Below, piece by piece: positions 24,139-32,915 of a DNA stretch of 64,000 bases. The notes beneath the pieces were generated by a model that saw nothing but the letters and a program-made list of their open reading frames with translations, did no database searches and was not told the origin of the DNA. This DNA comes from Bin95 sp965220855 (lineage in GTDB: Bacteria > Pseudomonadota > Alphaproteobacteria > Bin95): contig CBDCQY010000001.1 in the NCBI GenBank assembly GCA_965220855.1, positions 2,666,001 through 2,730,000 on the forward strand. Reading direction: 5' to 3'. The position numbers were made by a program, and so were the translations under genes. How positions within the stretch are numbered: position 1 is the first letter of the stretch; each line of letters starts with the position of its first letter.

Positions 24139-25770
24139 ATGCGAGTTGCAAACCGCCTTCTCGGGGGGCTGGCGGCCTCCGTTCTGGCCATGGTCCCGGT
24201 CGCCCAGGCGGCGGACCAGGAAGGCACGCTGGTCGTCGCGCTGGAGACGCTCGGCGGCCAGACCATGGACCCGATCCTGGAAGACCGCGCGCCGCACGCC
24301 CATTACCAGGCGCCGGTTTTCGATGCGCTCATCGGCTTCAACTACGAGCAGGGCGGGCTTGGACCGGGCGTGACCGAGCGCTGGGAGCTGGCCGACGACG
24401 GCCTGAGCTGGTTCTTCCACCTGCAAAAGGGCCTGAAATGGCACAATGGCGACCCGCTGACCGCGCACGACGTGAAGTTCAGCCTGGAGCGCACCATGTC
24501 GGAGGAATCGCTCGCCTCGCGCGCGGCGGCGCTCCGGCGCAATGTGAAGAGCATCGAGGTCGTCGATGACCACACGGTGCGCGTCTATACCAACGGCGTC
24601 CAGGTGCATTTCCCGGCGGGCCTGAGCCGGGCGGTGTTCCAGGAAGGGCAGCTGATGCCCAAGAACTATATCGAGACGGCGGGCGTCGAGACCTTCCGGC
24701 GCGAGCCGGTCGGCAGCGGCCCGTGGAAGTTCGTCGAGAGCGTTCCGGGCGACTATGTGGAGTTCGAGGCGGTCGAGGGCCCGCACTGGCGCGGCACGCC
24801 GAACTACAAGCGTCTGCGCATCCTGCTGGTGCCGGAGGAGAGCACCCGCGTCGCCATGGTGCGCACCGGCGAGGCGGCCATCGCCAGCATCAGCCCGGAA
24901 TCCATCCGGGAGGTCGAGGCGGCCAACCTGAAGCTGGTGACCGTGCCGGCGACCATGCAGGCGATCTACCAGTTCTGGGGCACCTACAAGGAGGGCCAGA
25001 AGGACTCGCCGCTGACCGACGCGCGGGTGCGCGAGGCGCTGTCGCTCGCCATCGACCGCCAGCAGATCATCGACCATGTGATGTACGGGCGGGCGAGCTG
25101 GCCGATGCCCTTCGCCACTTTCGGCTATTCGGTCGACACCGACATCGAGAAGTGGCGGGCCTGGAGCCGGGAGGCGCTGCGCTACGATCCCGAACGCGCC
25201 AAAGCCTTGCTCGCCGAGGCGGGCTATCCCGACGGCTTCGAGATGACCTTCGCCAACACCGCGCTGCCGGGCACGCCCTACATGACGCAGATCGGCATCG
25301 CGGTCGCCGACTTCTGGACCAAGATCGGCGTCAAGGTGAACCTCAAGCATTATGAGTGGGGCGCCTTCCGCCTGCTCTATCGGGGCGAGCAGAAAGCCCT
25401 CAACGGCGCGGCGTCGATGTTCCGCACCGCCGGGCGGCCGGTCGCGGTGGCGCGCTATTCCGGCGCCTTCACCAGCAAGAGCGGCCATCACCTGTTCGGC
25501 GACCAGGAGGAGTGCAACGCCTTCTGCCAGGCCTACGACAAGCTGCATCAGGAGGTCGTGACCGCACAGGATCCGGCGGTGCGCGCGCAGAAGACCGACG
25601 AGATGATCTCCACGGTCGCGGACAGCTGGATGGCGGTGCCGATCCTGGAGGGCATGGGCTACTGGGCCGTCAATCCGGAGAAGGTCGGCGCGTTCAGCAC
25701 CATCCCCGGCCGGCATGAGCTGGGCGATGTGTTCGAGCGGATGCCGAGGCCCGAACAGAAGCCCTGGTAA
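24139..25770 (+). CDS. ABC transporter periplasmic substrate-binding protein, peptide/nickel family (SBP_bac_5)
   Basis: The 543-residue protein starts with a clear Sec signal peptide (LLGGLAASVLAMVPVAQA, cleavage after residue 24). The body is a family-5 binding protein: GLSWFFHLQKGLKWHNGDPLTAHDVKFSLERTMS, SGPWKFVESVPGDYVEFEA, and LTDARVREALSLAIDRQQIIDHVMYG. Such proteins bind oligopeptides, opines, glutathione or similar ligands; the ligand here is unknown. It heads a five-gene importer operon. A strong hairpin after the stop may raise its level relative to the permeases. Confidence 0.92.
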   Translation: MRVANRLLGGLAASVLAMVPVAQAADQEGTLVVALETLGGQTMDPILEDRAPHAHYQAPVFDALIGFNYEQGGLGPGVTERWELADDGLSWFFHLQKGLKWHNGDPLTAHDVKFSLERTMSEESLASRAAALRRNVKSIEVVDDHTVRVYTNGVQVHFPAGLSRAVFQEGQLMPKNYIETAGVETFRREPVGSGPWKFVESVPGDYVEFEAVEGPHWRGTPNYKRLRILLVPEESTRVAMVRTGEAAIASISPESIREVEAANLKLVTVPATMQAIYQFWGTYKEGQKDSPLTDARVREALSLAIDRQQIIDHVMYGRASWPMPFATFGYSVDTDIEKWRAWSREALRYDPERAKALLAEAGYPDGFEMTFANTALPGTPYMTQIGIAVADFWTKIGVKVNLKHYEWGAFRLLYRGEQKALNGAASMFRTAGRPVAVARYSGAFTSKSGHHLFGDQEECNAFCQAYDKLHQEVVTAQDPAVRAQKTDEMISTVADSWMAVPILEGMGYWAVNPEKVGAFSTIPGRHELGDVFERMPRPEQKPW

Positions 25771-25784
25771 GGCGCGGAGTCCGA

Positions 25785-25812
25785 CCGGCTCCCGGCTGCG
25801 GCCGGGGGCCGG
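25785..25812 (+). promoter_or_regulatory. Strong hairpin between binding-protein and permease genes
   Basis: CCGGCTCCCGGC (25785-25796) and GCCGGGGGCCGG (25801-25812) form a 12-bp stem with one G-T pair and a TGCG tetraloop, 14 bases after the binding-protein stop. No T tract follows. In ABC operons such a stem commonly protects the upstream message and reduces read-through, keeping binding protein in excess; that role here is inferred. Confidence 0.5.
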
Positions 25813-25851
25813 CGGGCGCCTCGTCCGGCCCGCATCGCGGGAAGGAACCCC

Positions 25852-26769
25852 ATGCAGCGCTATATCCTGCAACGCCTTATCCAGGGCGCGCTGCTGCTGG
25901 TGGTCGTCACCACCATCGTCTTCTTCATCGGGCGGATGACCGGCAATCCGGTCGATATGATGCTGCCGGAGGACGCGACCGAAGAAGACCGCCAGGCGAT
26001 GATCGAGCGCCTGGAGCTCGACGGCTCGATCCTGGCGCAGTTCCGCGCCTTCGTGGTCGATGCCGCGCAGGGCGATCTCGGCATGTCGATCCGCTATCGC
26101 CAGCCGGCGACCGAGATCTTCTTCTCGCGCCTGCCCAACACGCTGGCGATGATCCCGCCGGCGATGGCGCTGGCGATCCTCATGGCGGTGCCGCTCGGCA
26201 TCCTCTCGGCGCTGCGCCGGGGCGGCGTCATCGACCGCATCTCCGCCACCATCGCCGTGCTCGGCATCTCCACGCCCAATTTCTGGCTCGGCATCGTGCT
26301 GATCTATCTGTTCAGCGTCACGCTCGGCTGGCTGCCGTCGAGCCGCATGGGCGGCGTGCTGCACTACATCATGCCGACGGTCACGCTCGGCACCTTCCTG
26401 GTCGCCGGCTTCATGCGGCTCATCCGCTCCAGCATGCTGGAGACGCTCGACAGCGAGTTCGTCAAGCTGGCCCGCATCAAGGGCATGAGCGAGTTCACGG
26501 TCGTCTGGAAGCATTGCCTGCGCAACGCGCTCATTCCGGTGCTGAGCCTCTGGGGGGTGTTCATGGGCGGGCTGGTCACGGGCGCGATCGTCACCGAGAC
26601 CGTGTTCGCCTGGCCCGGCATCGGCCGGCTGACCTACGAGGCGGTGATCTTCCGCGACTATCCGCTCTTGCAGGCGGTCATCATCATGGACGCCATCTTC
26701 ATCCTGGTCATCAACCTGCTGGTCGATATTCTCTACGCCTATGTCGATCCGCGCATCCGGTTCGAGTAG
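25852..26769 (+). CDS. ABC transporter permease, DppB/OppB type
   Basis: The 305-residue inner-membrane protein has the DppB-type opening QRYILQRLIQGALLLVVVTTIVFFIGRMTGNPVDMML with the first span. Further membrane segments follow, with the EAA-type loop around MLETLDSEFVKLARIKGMSEFTVVWKHCLRNALIPVLS, which contacts the ATPases. It pairs with the next gene to form the translocation pore. Length and topology are normal for the family. Confidence 0.92.
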   Translation: MQRYILQRLIQGALLLVVVTTIVFFIGRMTGNPVDMMLPEDATEEDRQAMIERLELDGSILAQFRAFVVDAAQGDLGMSIRYRQPATEIFFSRLPNTLAMIPPAMALAILMAVPLGILSALRRGGVIDRISATIAVLGISTPNFWLGIVLIYLFSVTLGWLPSSRMGGVLHYIMPTVTLGTFLVAGFMRLIRSSMLETLDSEFVKLARIKGMSEFTVVWKHCLRNALIPVLSLWGVFMGGLVTGAIVTETVFAWPGIGRLTYEAVIFRDYPLLQAVIIMDAIFILVINLLVDILYAYVDPRIRFE

Positions 26770-26778
26770 GGCGCGCCC

Positions 26779-27603
26779 GTGCGACGGCTTCCCCTTGCCT
26801 CGATAGCGATCATCGGCGCGATGGTGTTCGTGGCCCTGTTCGCGCCCTGGCTCTCGCCGCATTCGCCCATCGAGCAGTCGCTGCCGAACAAGCTGCTGCC
26901 GCCCTTCTGGCAGGAGGGCGGCTCGACCGAGTTCCTGCTCGGCACCGATATTTTCGGGCGCGACGTGCTCACCCGCCTGTTCTACGGCGCGCGCGTCAGC
27001 CTGCTGGTGACGGCGCTCGCGCTCACCGTCGGCGGCGGCGTCGGGCTCGCGCTCGGCATCCTCGCCGGCTATGTCGGCGGCAAGCTGGACGCCTTCCTGA
27101 TGCGCGTGGTCGATGCCGCCTTCGCCTTCCCGACCATCCTGTTCGCGCTGCTGCTGGCGGTCACCATGGGCCAGGGCATGGACACGCTGGTGATCGCGCT
27201 CAGCCTCTTTCTCTGGGCCGGTTTCGCGCGCGTCATCCGGGGCGAGGTGCTGGCGCTCAAGCAGCGCGACTTCGTGGCGCTGGCGCGGGTGCACGGCTCC
27301 TCGCCGGCGCGCATCATGCTGGTCCATATCCTGCCCAACGTGCTCAACACCTTCATGGTGCTGCTCACGCTCAATGTCGGCGTCATCATCGTCGCCGAGG
27401 CCTCGCTCAGCTTTCTCGGCGCCGGCGTGCCGCCGCCCACCCCCTCCTGGGGGCTGATGGTGGCCGAGGGACGCGGCAAGATCACCAGCGCGTGGTGGCT
27501 GTCGCTCATTCCGGGTATCGCGATCACGCTGGTCGTGCTTTCCTTCAACCTCTTCGGCGACTGGCTGCGCGACCGGCTGGACCCGAAGCTCCGGCAACTC
27601 TGA
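26779..27603 (+). CDS. ABC transporter permease, DppC/OppC type
   Basis: This is the second permease half, 274 residues, beginning with GTG at 26779 only nine bases after the DppB-type stop. It shows the DppC pattern: an N-terminal span, HPLGTDIFGRDVL-like sequence as FLLGTDIFGRDVLTRLFYGARVSL, and the EAA loop ALKQRDFVALARVHGSSPARIMLVHILPNVLNT. It ends SFNLFGDWLRDRLDPKLRQL, as these permeases usually do. Confidence 0.92.
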   Translation: MRRLPLASIAIIGAMVFVALFAPWLSPHSPIEQSLPNKLLPPFWQEGGSTEFLLGTDIFGRDVLTRLFYGARVSLLVTALALTVGGGVGLALGILAGYVGGKLDAFLMRVVDAAFAFPTILFALLLAVTMGQGMDTLVIALSLFLWAGFARVIRGEVLALKQRDFVALARVHGSSPARIMLVHILPNVLNTFMVLLTLNVGVIIVAEASLSFLGAGVPPPTPSWGLMVAEGRGKITSAWWLSLIPGIAITLVVLSFNLFGDWLRDRLDPKLRQL

Positions 27604-27613
27604 CGCCCGGTTC

Positions 27614-28594
27614 ATGGCCCCGATGGACAGCGCTCCCGTTCTCGAAGTCCGCAACCTGCACACGCACTTCTTCCTGCGGCGCGGCGTAGTGAAGGCGGTG
27701 GACGGGGTGTCGCTGTCGCTGCGGCGCGGCGAGGTGCTGGGCCTGGTGGGCGAGTCCGGCTGCGGCAAGAGCCTGACCGCGCTCTCGATCCTGCGCCTGC
27801 TGCCCAAGGGCGCCGCCCGGACCGTCGAGGGCAGCGTGCGGCTGGACGGCGAGGAACTGCTCGACAAGACCGACCGGGAGATGCGCGCCGTGCGCGGCCA
27901 GCGCATCGCCATGATCCTGCAGGACCCGCAGACCTCGCTCAATCCGGTGTTCACCATCGGCAACCAGCTGCGCGAGGCGCTCGCCCGGCGGCCGGGGAAT
28001 GGCGGAGGCGGGCTGCGCGACCGGGCGGTGGAGGCGCTCCGCCAGGTGCGGCTGGCCGCGCCGGAACAGCGTCTCGGGCAATATCCGCACGAGCTGAGCG
28101 GCGGCATGAAGCAGCGCGTCGTCGGCGCCATCTCGATCAGCTGCGCGCCCGAAGTGATGATCGCCGACGAGCCGACCACCGCGCTCGACGTCACCATCCA
28201 GCTGCAATATCTCGACCTGCTGAAGGAATTGCAGGTCCGGCTCGGCATGGGCATCCTGTTCATCACGCACGATTTCGGCGTCGTCGCGCATATGTGCGAC
28301 CGGGTGGCGGTGATGTATGCCGGGCGCATCGTCGAGACGGGGCCGGTGCGCGAGATTTTCGACAATCCGGCGCATCCCTATACCCGCGCGCTGATCGCCT
28401 CGGTGCCGAAGCTCCGCCGCAAGACCGGGCGGCTCGCCGCCATCGAGGGCCAGCCGCCGGCGCTGTCCGACCTGCCGGTCGGCTGCCGCTTCGCGCCGCG
28501 CTGCGCCAGCGCCGAGCCGCGCTGCTTCGAGCGCTATCCGGACGCCGTCGAGGTCGGCGGCGACCACACGGCCAGCTGCTGGCTGGCGGCATGA
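27614..28594 (+). CDS. ABC transporter ATP-binding protein, DppD/OppD type
   Basis: The 326-residue ATPase has Walker A GESGCGKS, the signature ELSGGMKQRV, and Walker B VMIADEPTTALDVT followed by the switch His in LFITHDFG. The C-terminal extension with CRFAPRCASAEPRCFERYP is the oligopeptide-ABC cysteine motif, known in some relatives to bind an Fe-S cluster. It overlaps the next ATPase gene by four bases. Confidence 0.93.
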   Translation: MAPMDSAPVLEVRNLHTHFFLRRGVVKAVDGVSLSLRRGEVLGLVGESGCGKSLTALSILRLLPKGAARTVEGSVRLDGEELLDKTDREMRAVRGQRIAMILQDPQTSLNPVFTIGNQLREALARRPGNGGGGLRDRAVEALRQVRLAAPEQRLGQYPHELSGGMKQRVVGAISISCAPEVMIADEPTTALDVTIQLQYLDLLKELQVRLGMGILFITHDFGVVAHMCDRVAVMYAGRIVETGPVREIFDNPAHPYTRALIASVPKLRRKTGRLAAIEGQPPALSDLPVGCRFAPRCASAEPRCFERYPDAVEVGGDHTASCWLAA

Positions 28595-29565
28595 GCCGGG
28601 CTGCGATCCTGGAGGCGAACGACCTCCGCAAGCATTATCCGGTGCGCAAGGGCATCCTGTTCGCGCGCGAGGTCGGGCGCGTGCAGGCGGTCGATGGCGT
28701 GAGCTTCTCCATCGGCGAGGGCGAGACGCTGGGGCTGGTCGGCGAGTCCGGCTGCGGCAAGACCACGACCTCGCGCATGGTGCTGGGCCTGGAGGAGCCG
28801 ACTTCCGGCGAGGTGCTGCTGGAGGGCCGCTCCTGGCGGGGGCTGGCGGGCCGCGAGCGGCAGGAGCAGCACGCCCGCGTGCAGGCCGTGTTCCAGGACC
28901 CCTGGTCGTCGCTCAACCCCCGGATGCAGGTGGGCGACATCGTCGCCGAGGCGCTTCGGATCGCGAAGCGGGGCGAGCGCGCCGAGATCGAGGAGCGCGT
29001 GCGCGAGCTGCTGGCGCAGGTGGGGCTCAGGGCCGAACATGCGCGCCAATATCCGCACGAGTTCAGCGGCGGCCAGCGCCAGCGCATCGCGCTCGCCAGC
29101 GCGCTCGCCATCGGCCCGAAGCTGATCGTGCTGGACGAGCCGGTCTCGGCGCTCGACGTCTCGATCCGCGCCCAGATGATGAATCTGCTGAAGGACATCC
29201 AGGACCGCGATGGCGTCGCCTATCTGCTGGTGGCGCACGATCTCGCCACGGTGCGCCATATGGCGGACCGGACCGCGGTGATGTATCTCGGCCGCATCGT
29301 CGAATATGCGCCCACCGAAACGCTGTTCGCCAATGTGCGCCACCCCTATACAAGGGCGCTGTTCTCCGCCGTGCTGCCGGACCATCCGGACGGGCGGGGG
29401 GAGCGCATCCCGCTCGCCGGCGAGGTGCCCTCGCCGCTCGATCCGCCGGCAGGCTGCCGGTTCCACACCCGCTGTCCATTTGCGATGGACATCTGTTCGC
29501 AGGCGGCGCCGCCACTCCGGGAGAGCGATCCCGGACATCTGGCGGCCTGCCATCTCGAAGACTGA
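28591..29565 (+). CDS. ABC transporter ATP-binding protein, DppF/OppF type
   Basis: This is the partner ATPase of the importer, 324 residues. Walker A is GESGCGKTTTSRM, the signature EFSGGQRQRIALASALA, and Walker B LIVLDEPVSALDVSI, with the typical QAVFQDPWSSLNPRMQVGDIV of the DppF branch. The C-terminal GCRFHTRCPFAMDIC keeps the cysteine motif. It starts at ATG 28591 within the DppD-type stop codon. Confidence 0.93.
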   Translation: MSRAAILEANDLRKHYPVRKGILFAREVGRVQAVDGVSFSIGEGETLGLVGESGCGKTTTSRMVLGLEEPTSGEVLLEGRSWRGLAGRERQEQHARVQAVFQDPWSSLNPRMQVGDIVAEALRIAKRGERAEIEERVRELLAQVGLRAEHARQYPHEFSGGQRQRIALASALAIGPKLIVLDEPVSALDVSIRAQMMNLLKDIQDRDGVAYLLVAHDLATVRHMADRTAVMYLGRIVEYAPTETLFANVRHPYTRALFSAVLPDHPDGRGERIPLAGEVPSPLDPPAGCRFHTRCPFAMDICSQAAPPLRESDPGHLAACHLED

Positions 29566-29609
29566 AGCCGGAGCGGAGGGCCGTTCCGGGGCATTGCGAG
29601 GCAAGAACG

Positions 29610-30422
29610 ATGGCGTTTGTCGAAACCGAAATCCAGGGCCAGACGATGATCGTCCGGCTCAACCGGCCGGAGCGCCTCAATGCGCTCAGCGCCGTGATCC
29701 GCCAGGGCATGGCGGAAGCCTTCTCCGAGTTCCGCGACAATGACGGGCTCGAAGTGGCGATCCTGACCGGAACCGGGCGCGGCTTCTGCGCCGGGGAGGA
29801 CATGAAGGAGTCGATCGAGCGCGGCGGCGTCGGGTCGCCCGACGACGGCCTCGACGACCCCTTCGCCGACGGCACTTTGCAGAAGCCCGTGATCGCCGCC
29901 ATCAACGGCTTCGCCATGGGCGGCGGCTTCATGCTGGTGGAGCGCACCGATTTGCGCGTCGCGGTCAAGGGCGCGCTGTTCGAGATTTCCGAGGCCAAGC
30001 GCTGGCTGCTCGGCGGCTACAATCACGGCTTCATCGCCGGCCTGCCGCATCCGGTGGCGACCGAAATGGCGTTCGGCTTCCGCTTCACGGCCGAGCGCTT
30101 CCACGAGCTCGGCTTCATCAACCGCCTGGTCGAGCCGGAGGAACTGATGCCGACGGCGCTCGGCATGGCCGAGCATCTGCTCTCGCTTCCGCCCGCCTCG
30201 CGGGTCAACACGCTCTACATGATGCGCCAGATGCGCGCCCAGGTGTCGCCGGCGCTCGAGCGGCTTGCGGCGGCGCTGCACCAGCACGGCTGCCTGGAGG
30301 ACCGGATGGAATCGCGCCGCGCCTTCGCCGAGAAGCGCAAGCCGGAGTTCAAGGGCTGGAACGATCCCGCCGACCGCTACCGGATGCCGACGCTCGAGTC
30401 CGTCATGGCGGCGGAAGACTGA
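29610..30422 (+). CDS. Enoyl-CoA hydratase/isomerase family protein
   Basis: The 270-residue protein has the crotonase fold. The oxyanion-hole segment is AILTGTGRGFCAGEDMKESIERG, followed by PVIAAINGFAMGGGFMLVERTDLRVA and FEISEAKRWLLGGYNHGFIAGLP. The fold hydrates, isomerises or hydrolyses acyl-CoAs; the substrate is not evident. It follows the ABC importer by 44 bases and precedes two CoA-transferase genes, which suggests it acts on the CoA thioester of the imported compound (inference). A carnitine-type (CaiD-like) or feruloyl-CoA-like role are alternatives. Confidence 0.85.
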   Translation: MAFVETEIQGQTMIVRLNRPERLNALSAVIRQGMAEAFSEFRDNDGLEVAILTGTGRGFCAGEDMKESIERGGVGSPDDGLDDPFADGTLQKPVIAAINGFAMGGGFMLVERTDLRVAVKGALFEISEAKRWLLGGYNHGFIAGLPHPVATEMAFGFRFTAERFHELGFINRLVEPEELMPTALGMAEHLLSLPPASRVNTLYMMRQMRAQVSPALERLAAALHQHGCLEDRMESRRAFAEKRKPEFKGWNDPADRYRMPTLESVMAAED

Positions 30423-30446
30423 CGCCGCAGAGAAGGAGCCACGCTC

Positions 30447-31658
30447 ATGACCGAACGACCCGGCCCGCTTGCGGGCGTCAAGGCCGTCGCCTGCTCGACC
30501 GCGCAGGCCGGCACCGTGCCTTATATGCTGATGGCCGATCTGGGCGCGGAGGTCGTCAAGATCGAGGCGCCGGGAACGGGCGACAGCTCGCGCGTCGCCG
30601 GCGAGCTCAAGGGCCGCGTCAGCTCCTTCTTCGAGACCAACAATCGCGGCGTGAAGAGCCTGACGCTCAATCTCAAGTCGGAGGAAGGCCGCGCCATCCT
30701 GCACCGGCTGGTGGCGGACGCGGACATTTTCGGCCAGAACTTCCGCCCCGGCGTCGCGGAGAAGAACGGCTTCGACTACGAGACGCTGAAGGCGATCAAC
30801 CCGGCGCTGGTCTATATCTCGATCTCCGGCTACGGCCAGGCCGGGCCGCACGCCCATCTGCCGGGCACGGACGCGGTCGGCCAGGCGCTCGGCGGCGTGA
30901 CCGAGGCCTATGCGGGGCCGGGGGAGTCGATGCGCACCGGCGTGGTGTCGGTCGCGGACGAGTCCTGCGCCCTGCTCGCCTTCGGCGGCGCGCTGGCGGC
31001 GCTGCATTCCGCGCGCGCGACCGGCGTCGGGCAGAAGGTCGAGACCTCGCTGGTGGCCGGCGTCGTGCGGCTGATGGGCTGGACGCTGACCACCACCATG
31101 TGGCGCGACCGGAACCCGATCACCGGGGCGCGCTTCAACGGCACGCGCGAGCGGCCGGGCCTCGCGGCCAGCTTCAACGATGGCGAGGGCCGTCCGCTGG
31201 TCTTCCAGCTGGGCCATCGCGACTGGCGGCGCGCCATGGAGGCGCTCGGCTTCTGGGATGCGCTGGAGGCGCGCGGCGCGTCGGACCTCGGCCTCGGTCT
31301 GGTGTCGGAGGAGAAGAAGGCTCTGATCCTGGAGACGCTGACCGAGCTGTTCGCCACCGGCGGGCGCGAGCGCTGGGTCGAGCTTTTGCGCGCGGCCGAC
31401 ATCGTGGCCGCGCCGATCAACACGCTGCTGGAGGCCTCCAACGATCCCGATGTGCTCGCCAACGGCTATGTCGCGGAGATGGACTATCCCGAGATCGGCG
31501 AGACGCTGAAGGTGCACGGCACGCCCTGGCGCTTCTCGGAGACGCCGGCCCGCATCGGCCGCGCCCCGAAGCTCGGCGAGCACAATGCCGAGATCCTCGC
31601 CGGGCTCGGCTATGACGAGGCCGCGCTCCGGGAGCTTGGCGAGCGCGGCACCGTCTGA
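30447..31658 (+). CDS. CaiB/BaiF-family CoA-transferase (first of two)
   Basis: This 403-residue class III CoA-transferase has the family opening GPLAGVKAVACSTAQAGTVPYMLMADLGAEVVKIEAPGTGD. The NRGVKSLTLNLKSEEGRAIL segment and the likely catalytic Asp in VSVADESCALLAFGGALAALHSARATGVGQ are present. Such enzymes swap CoA between carboxylic acids (formyl-, crotonobetainyl-, succinyl-CoA). The consensus LAG near residue 20 is replaced by TAQAG, so it is somewhat divergent. It probably activates the operon's substrate; the donor acid is unknown. Confidence 0.88.
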   Translation: MTERPGPLAGVKAVACSTAQAGTVPYMLMADLGAEVVKIEAPGTGDSSRVAGELKGRVSSFFETNNRGVKSLTLNLKSEEGRAILHRLVADADIFGQNFRPGVAEKNGFDYETLKAINPALVYISISGYGQAGPHAHLPGTDAVGQALGGVTEAYAGPGESMRTGVVSVADESCALLAFGGALAALHSARATGVGQKVETSLVAGVVRLMGWTLTTTMWRDRNPITGARFNGTRERPGLAASFNDGEGRPLVFQLGHRDWRRAMEALGFWDALEARGASDLGLGLVSEEKKALILETLTELFATGGRERWVELLRAADIVAAPINTLLEASNDPDVLANGYVAEMDYPEIGETLKVHGTPWRFSETPARIGRAPKLGEHNAEILAGLGYDEAALRELGERGTV

Positions 31659-31702
31659 CCCCTCCTCTTCCCTGCCCTGCCCGAACGGATGGATGGCCTT
31701 TC

Positions 31703-32899
31703 ATGACCGGTCCGCTTGCCGGCGTCACCGTGCTGGATTTCACCCGGGTGCTCGCCGGCCCCTGGTGCACGCTCGCGCTCGCCGATCTCGGCGCCCTGGT
31801 GATCAAGATCGAGAACCCGAAGGGCGGCGACGACACCCGGCGCTTCGACGTCCGCGAGGAACTGGCGGGCGAGAGCGCCTATTTCGTGTTCGCCAACCGC
31901 AACAAGAAGAGCGTGGCGCTCAACCTCGCCCATGCGGAGGGCCGGGCGGCGGCGCTGCGGCTGGCGGCGCGCGCCGACATTCTGGTGGAGAACTTCCGGC
32001 CGGGCGTCATGGCGAAGCTCGGCCTCGACTATGAGACGCTGCGCGCCGACTGTCCGGGGCTGATCTATTGCTCGGTCTCCGGCTACGGCCACGCCAGCCC
32101 GCTCAGCGAGGTCGCGGGCTACGATCCGGTCGCCCAGGCCGAGGGCGGCATGATGGCGATCAATGGCGAGGCCGATGGCGGGCCGCTGCGCACCGGCATC
32201 TCCTACGCCGACATTTTCGCCGGCTACAATGCGCTGCAGGGCGTGCTGGCCGCGCTCTATCACCGCGAGCGCACCGGGGAGGGCCAGGCGATCGACATCG
32301 CGCTGCTGGACGGCGCGGTCGCCTCGCTCGCCAATCAGGCGCAGGTGACGCTCGCGACCGGCGAGGACACGGCGCGCTACGGCAACCACCACCCGTTTCT
32401 GGAGCCGTTCGGCCTGGTGGAGACCGCCGACGGGCCGCTCTATCTGGTGATCGGCAATCAACGCCAGTGGGAGCGCTTCTGCCGCGATGTGATCGGCCGC
32501 CCGGAACTGCTGGACCATCCGCATTTTCGCGACAATGCCGCCCGCCTCGCCAACCGCGCGGAATGCCGCCGGCTGCTGGCGGAGGTCTTCCGCCAAGACA
32601 CGCGCGCCGGCTGGATGGCGCGCTTTCGCGCCGCCGGCGTGCCGGCGGGAGCGGTGCGCAGCATCTCGGAAGCGCTCGCCGCCCCGGAGGTCCGGGCGCG
32701 CGGCATGGTGCGCGAGGTCGATCACAAGCGGGCCGGGCGCTTCGAGGTCGTGGCCTCTCCCGTCCGCCTCTCCGCCACGCCCACCGCCGCCCCCGTCGCC
32801 GCCCCCCTTCTCGGCGAACACACCGACCCCATCCTCGCCGCCCACGGCTACGACGCGGCCGAGATCGCCCGGCTGCGCGAGGCGGGCGCGGTGGCGTGA
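31703..32899 (+). CDS. CaiB/BaiF-family CoA-transferase (second of two)
   Basis: This 398-residue class III CoA-transferase is closer to consensus than its neighbour: GVTVLDFTRVLAGPWCTLALADLGALVIKIENPKGGDDTR, NRNKKSVALNLAHAEGRAAAL, and the catalytic-region Asp in GISYADIFAGYNALQGVLAALYHRERTGEGQ. It lies 44 bases after the first copy and ends the plus-strand operon that begins with the ABC importer. Two adjacent but divergent members could form a heteromer or act on two different acids. Confidence 0.9.
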   Translation: MTGPLAGVTVLDFTRVLAGPWCTLALADLGALVIKIENPKGGDDTRRFDVREELAGESAYFVFANRNKKSVALNLAHAEGRAAALRLAARADILVENFRPGVMAKLGLDYETLRADCPGLIYCSVSGYGHASPLSEVAGYDPVAQAEGGMMAINGEADGGPLRTGISYADIFAGYNALQGVLAALYHRERTGEGQAIDIALLDGAVASLANQAQVTLATGEDTARYGNHHPFLEPFGLVETADGPLYLVIGNQRQWERFCRDVIGRPELLDHPHFRDNAARLANRAECRRLLAEVFRQDTRAGWMARFRAAGVPAGAVRSISEALAAPEVRARGMVREVDHKRAGRFEVVASPVRLSATPTAAPVAAPLLGEHTDPILAAHGYDAAEIARLREAGAVA

Positions 32900-32915
32900 G
32901 CGCCCCTGCCTCGCC

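Noticed and set aside
23974..28365. A 1463-codon open frame on the minus strand opposite the ABC transporter
   Set aside because: It is antisense to clearly conserved transporter genes, has Arg/His/Asp-rich composition typical of GC-driven shadow frames, and shows no domain.
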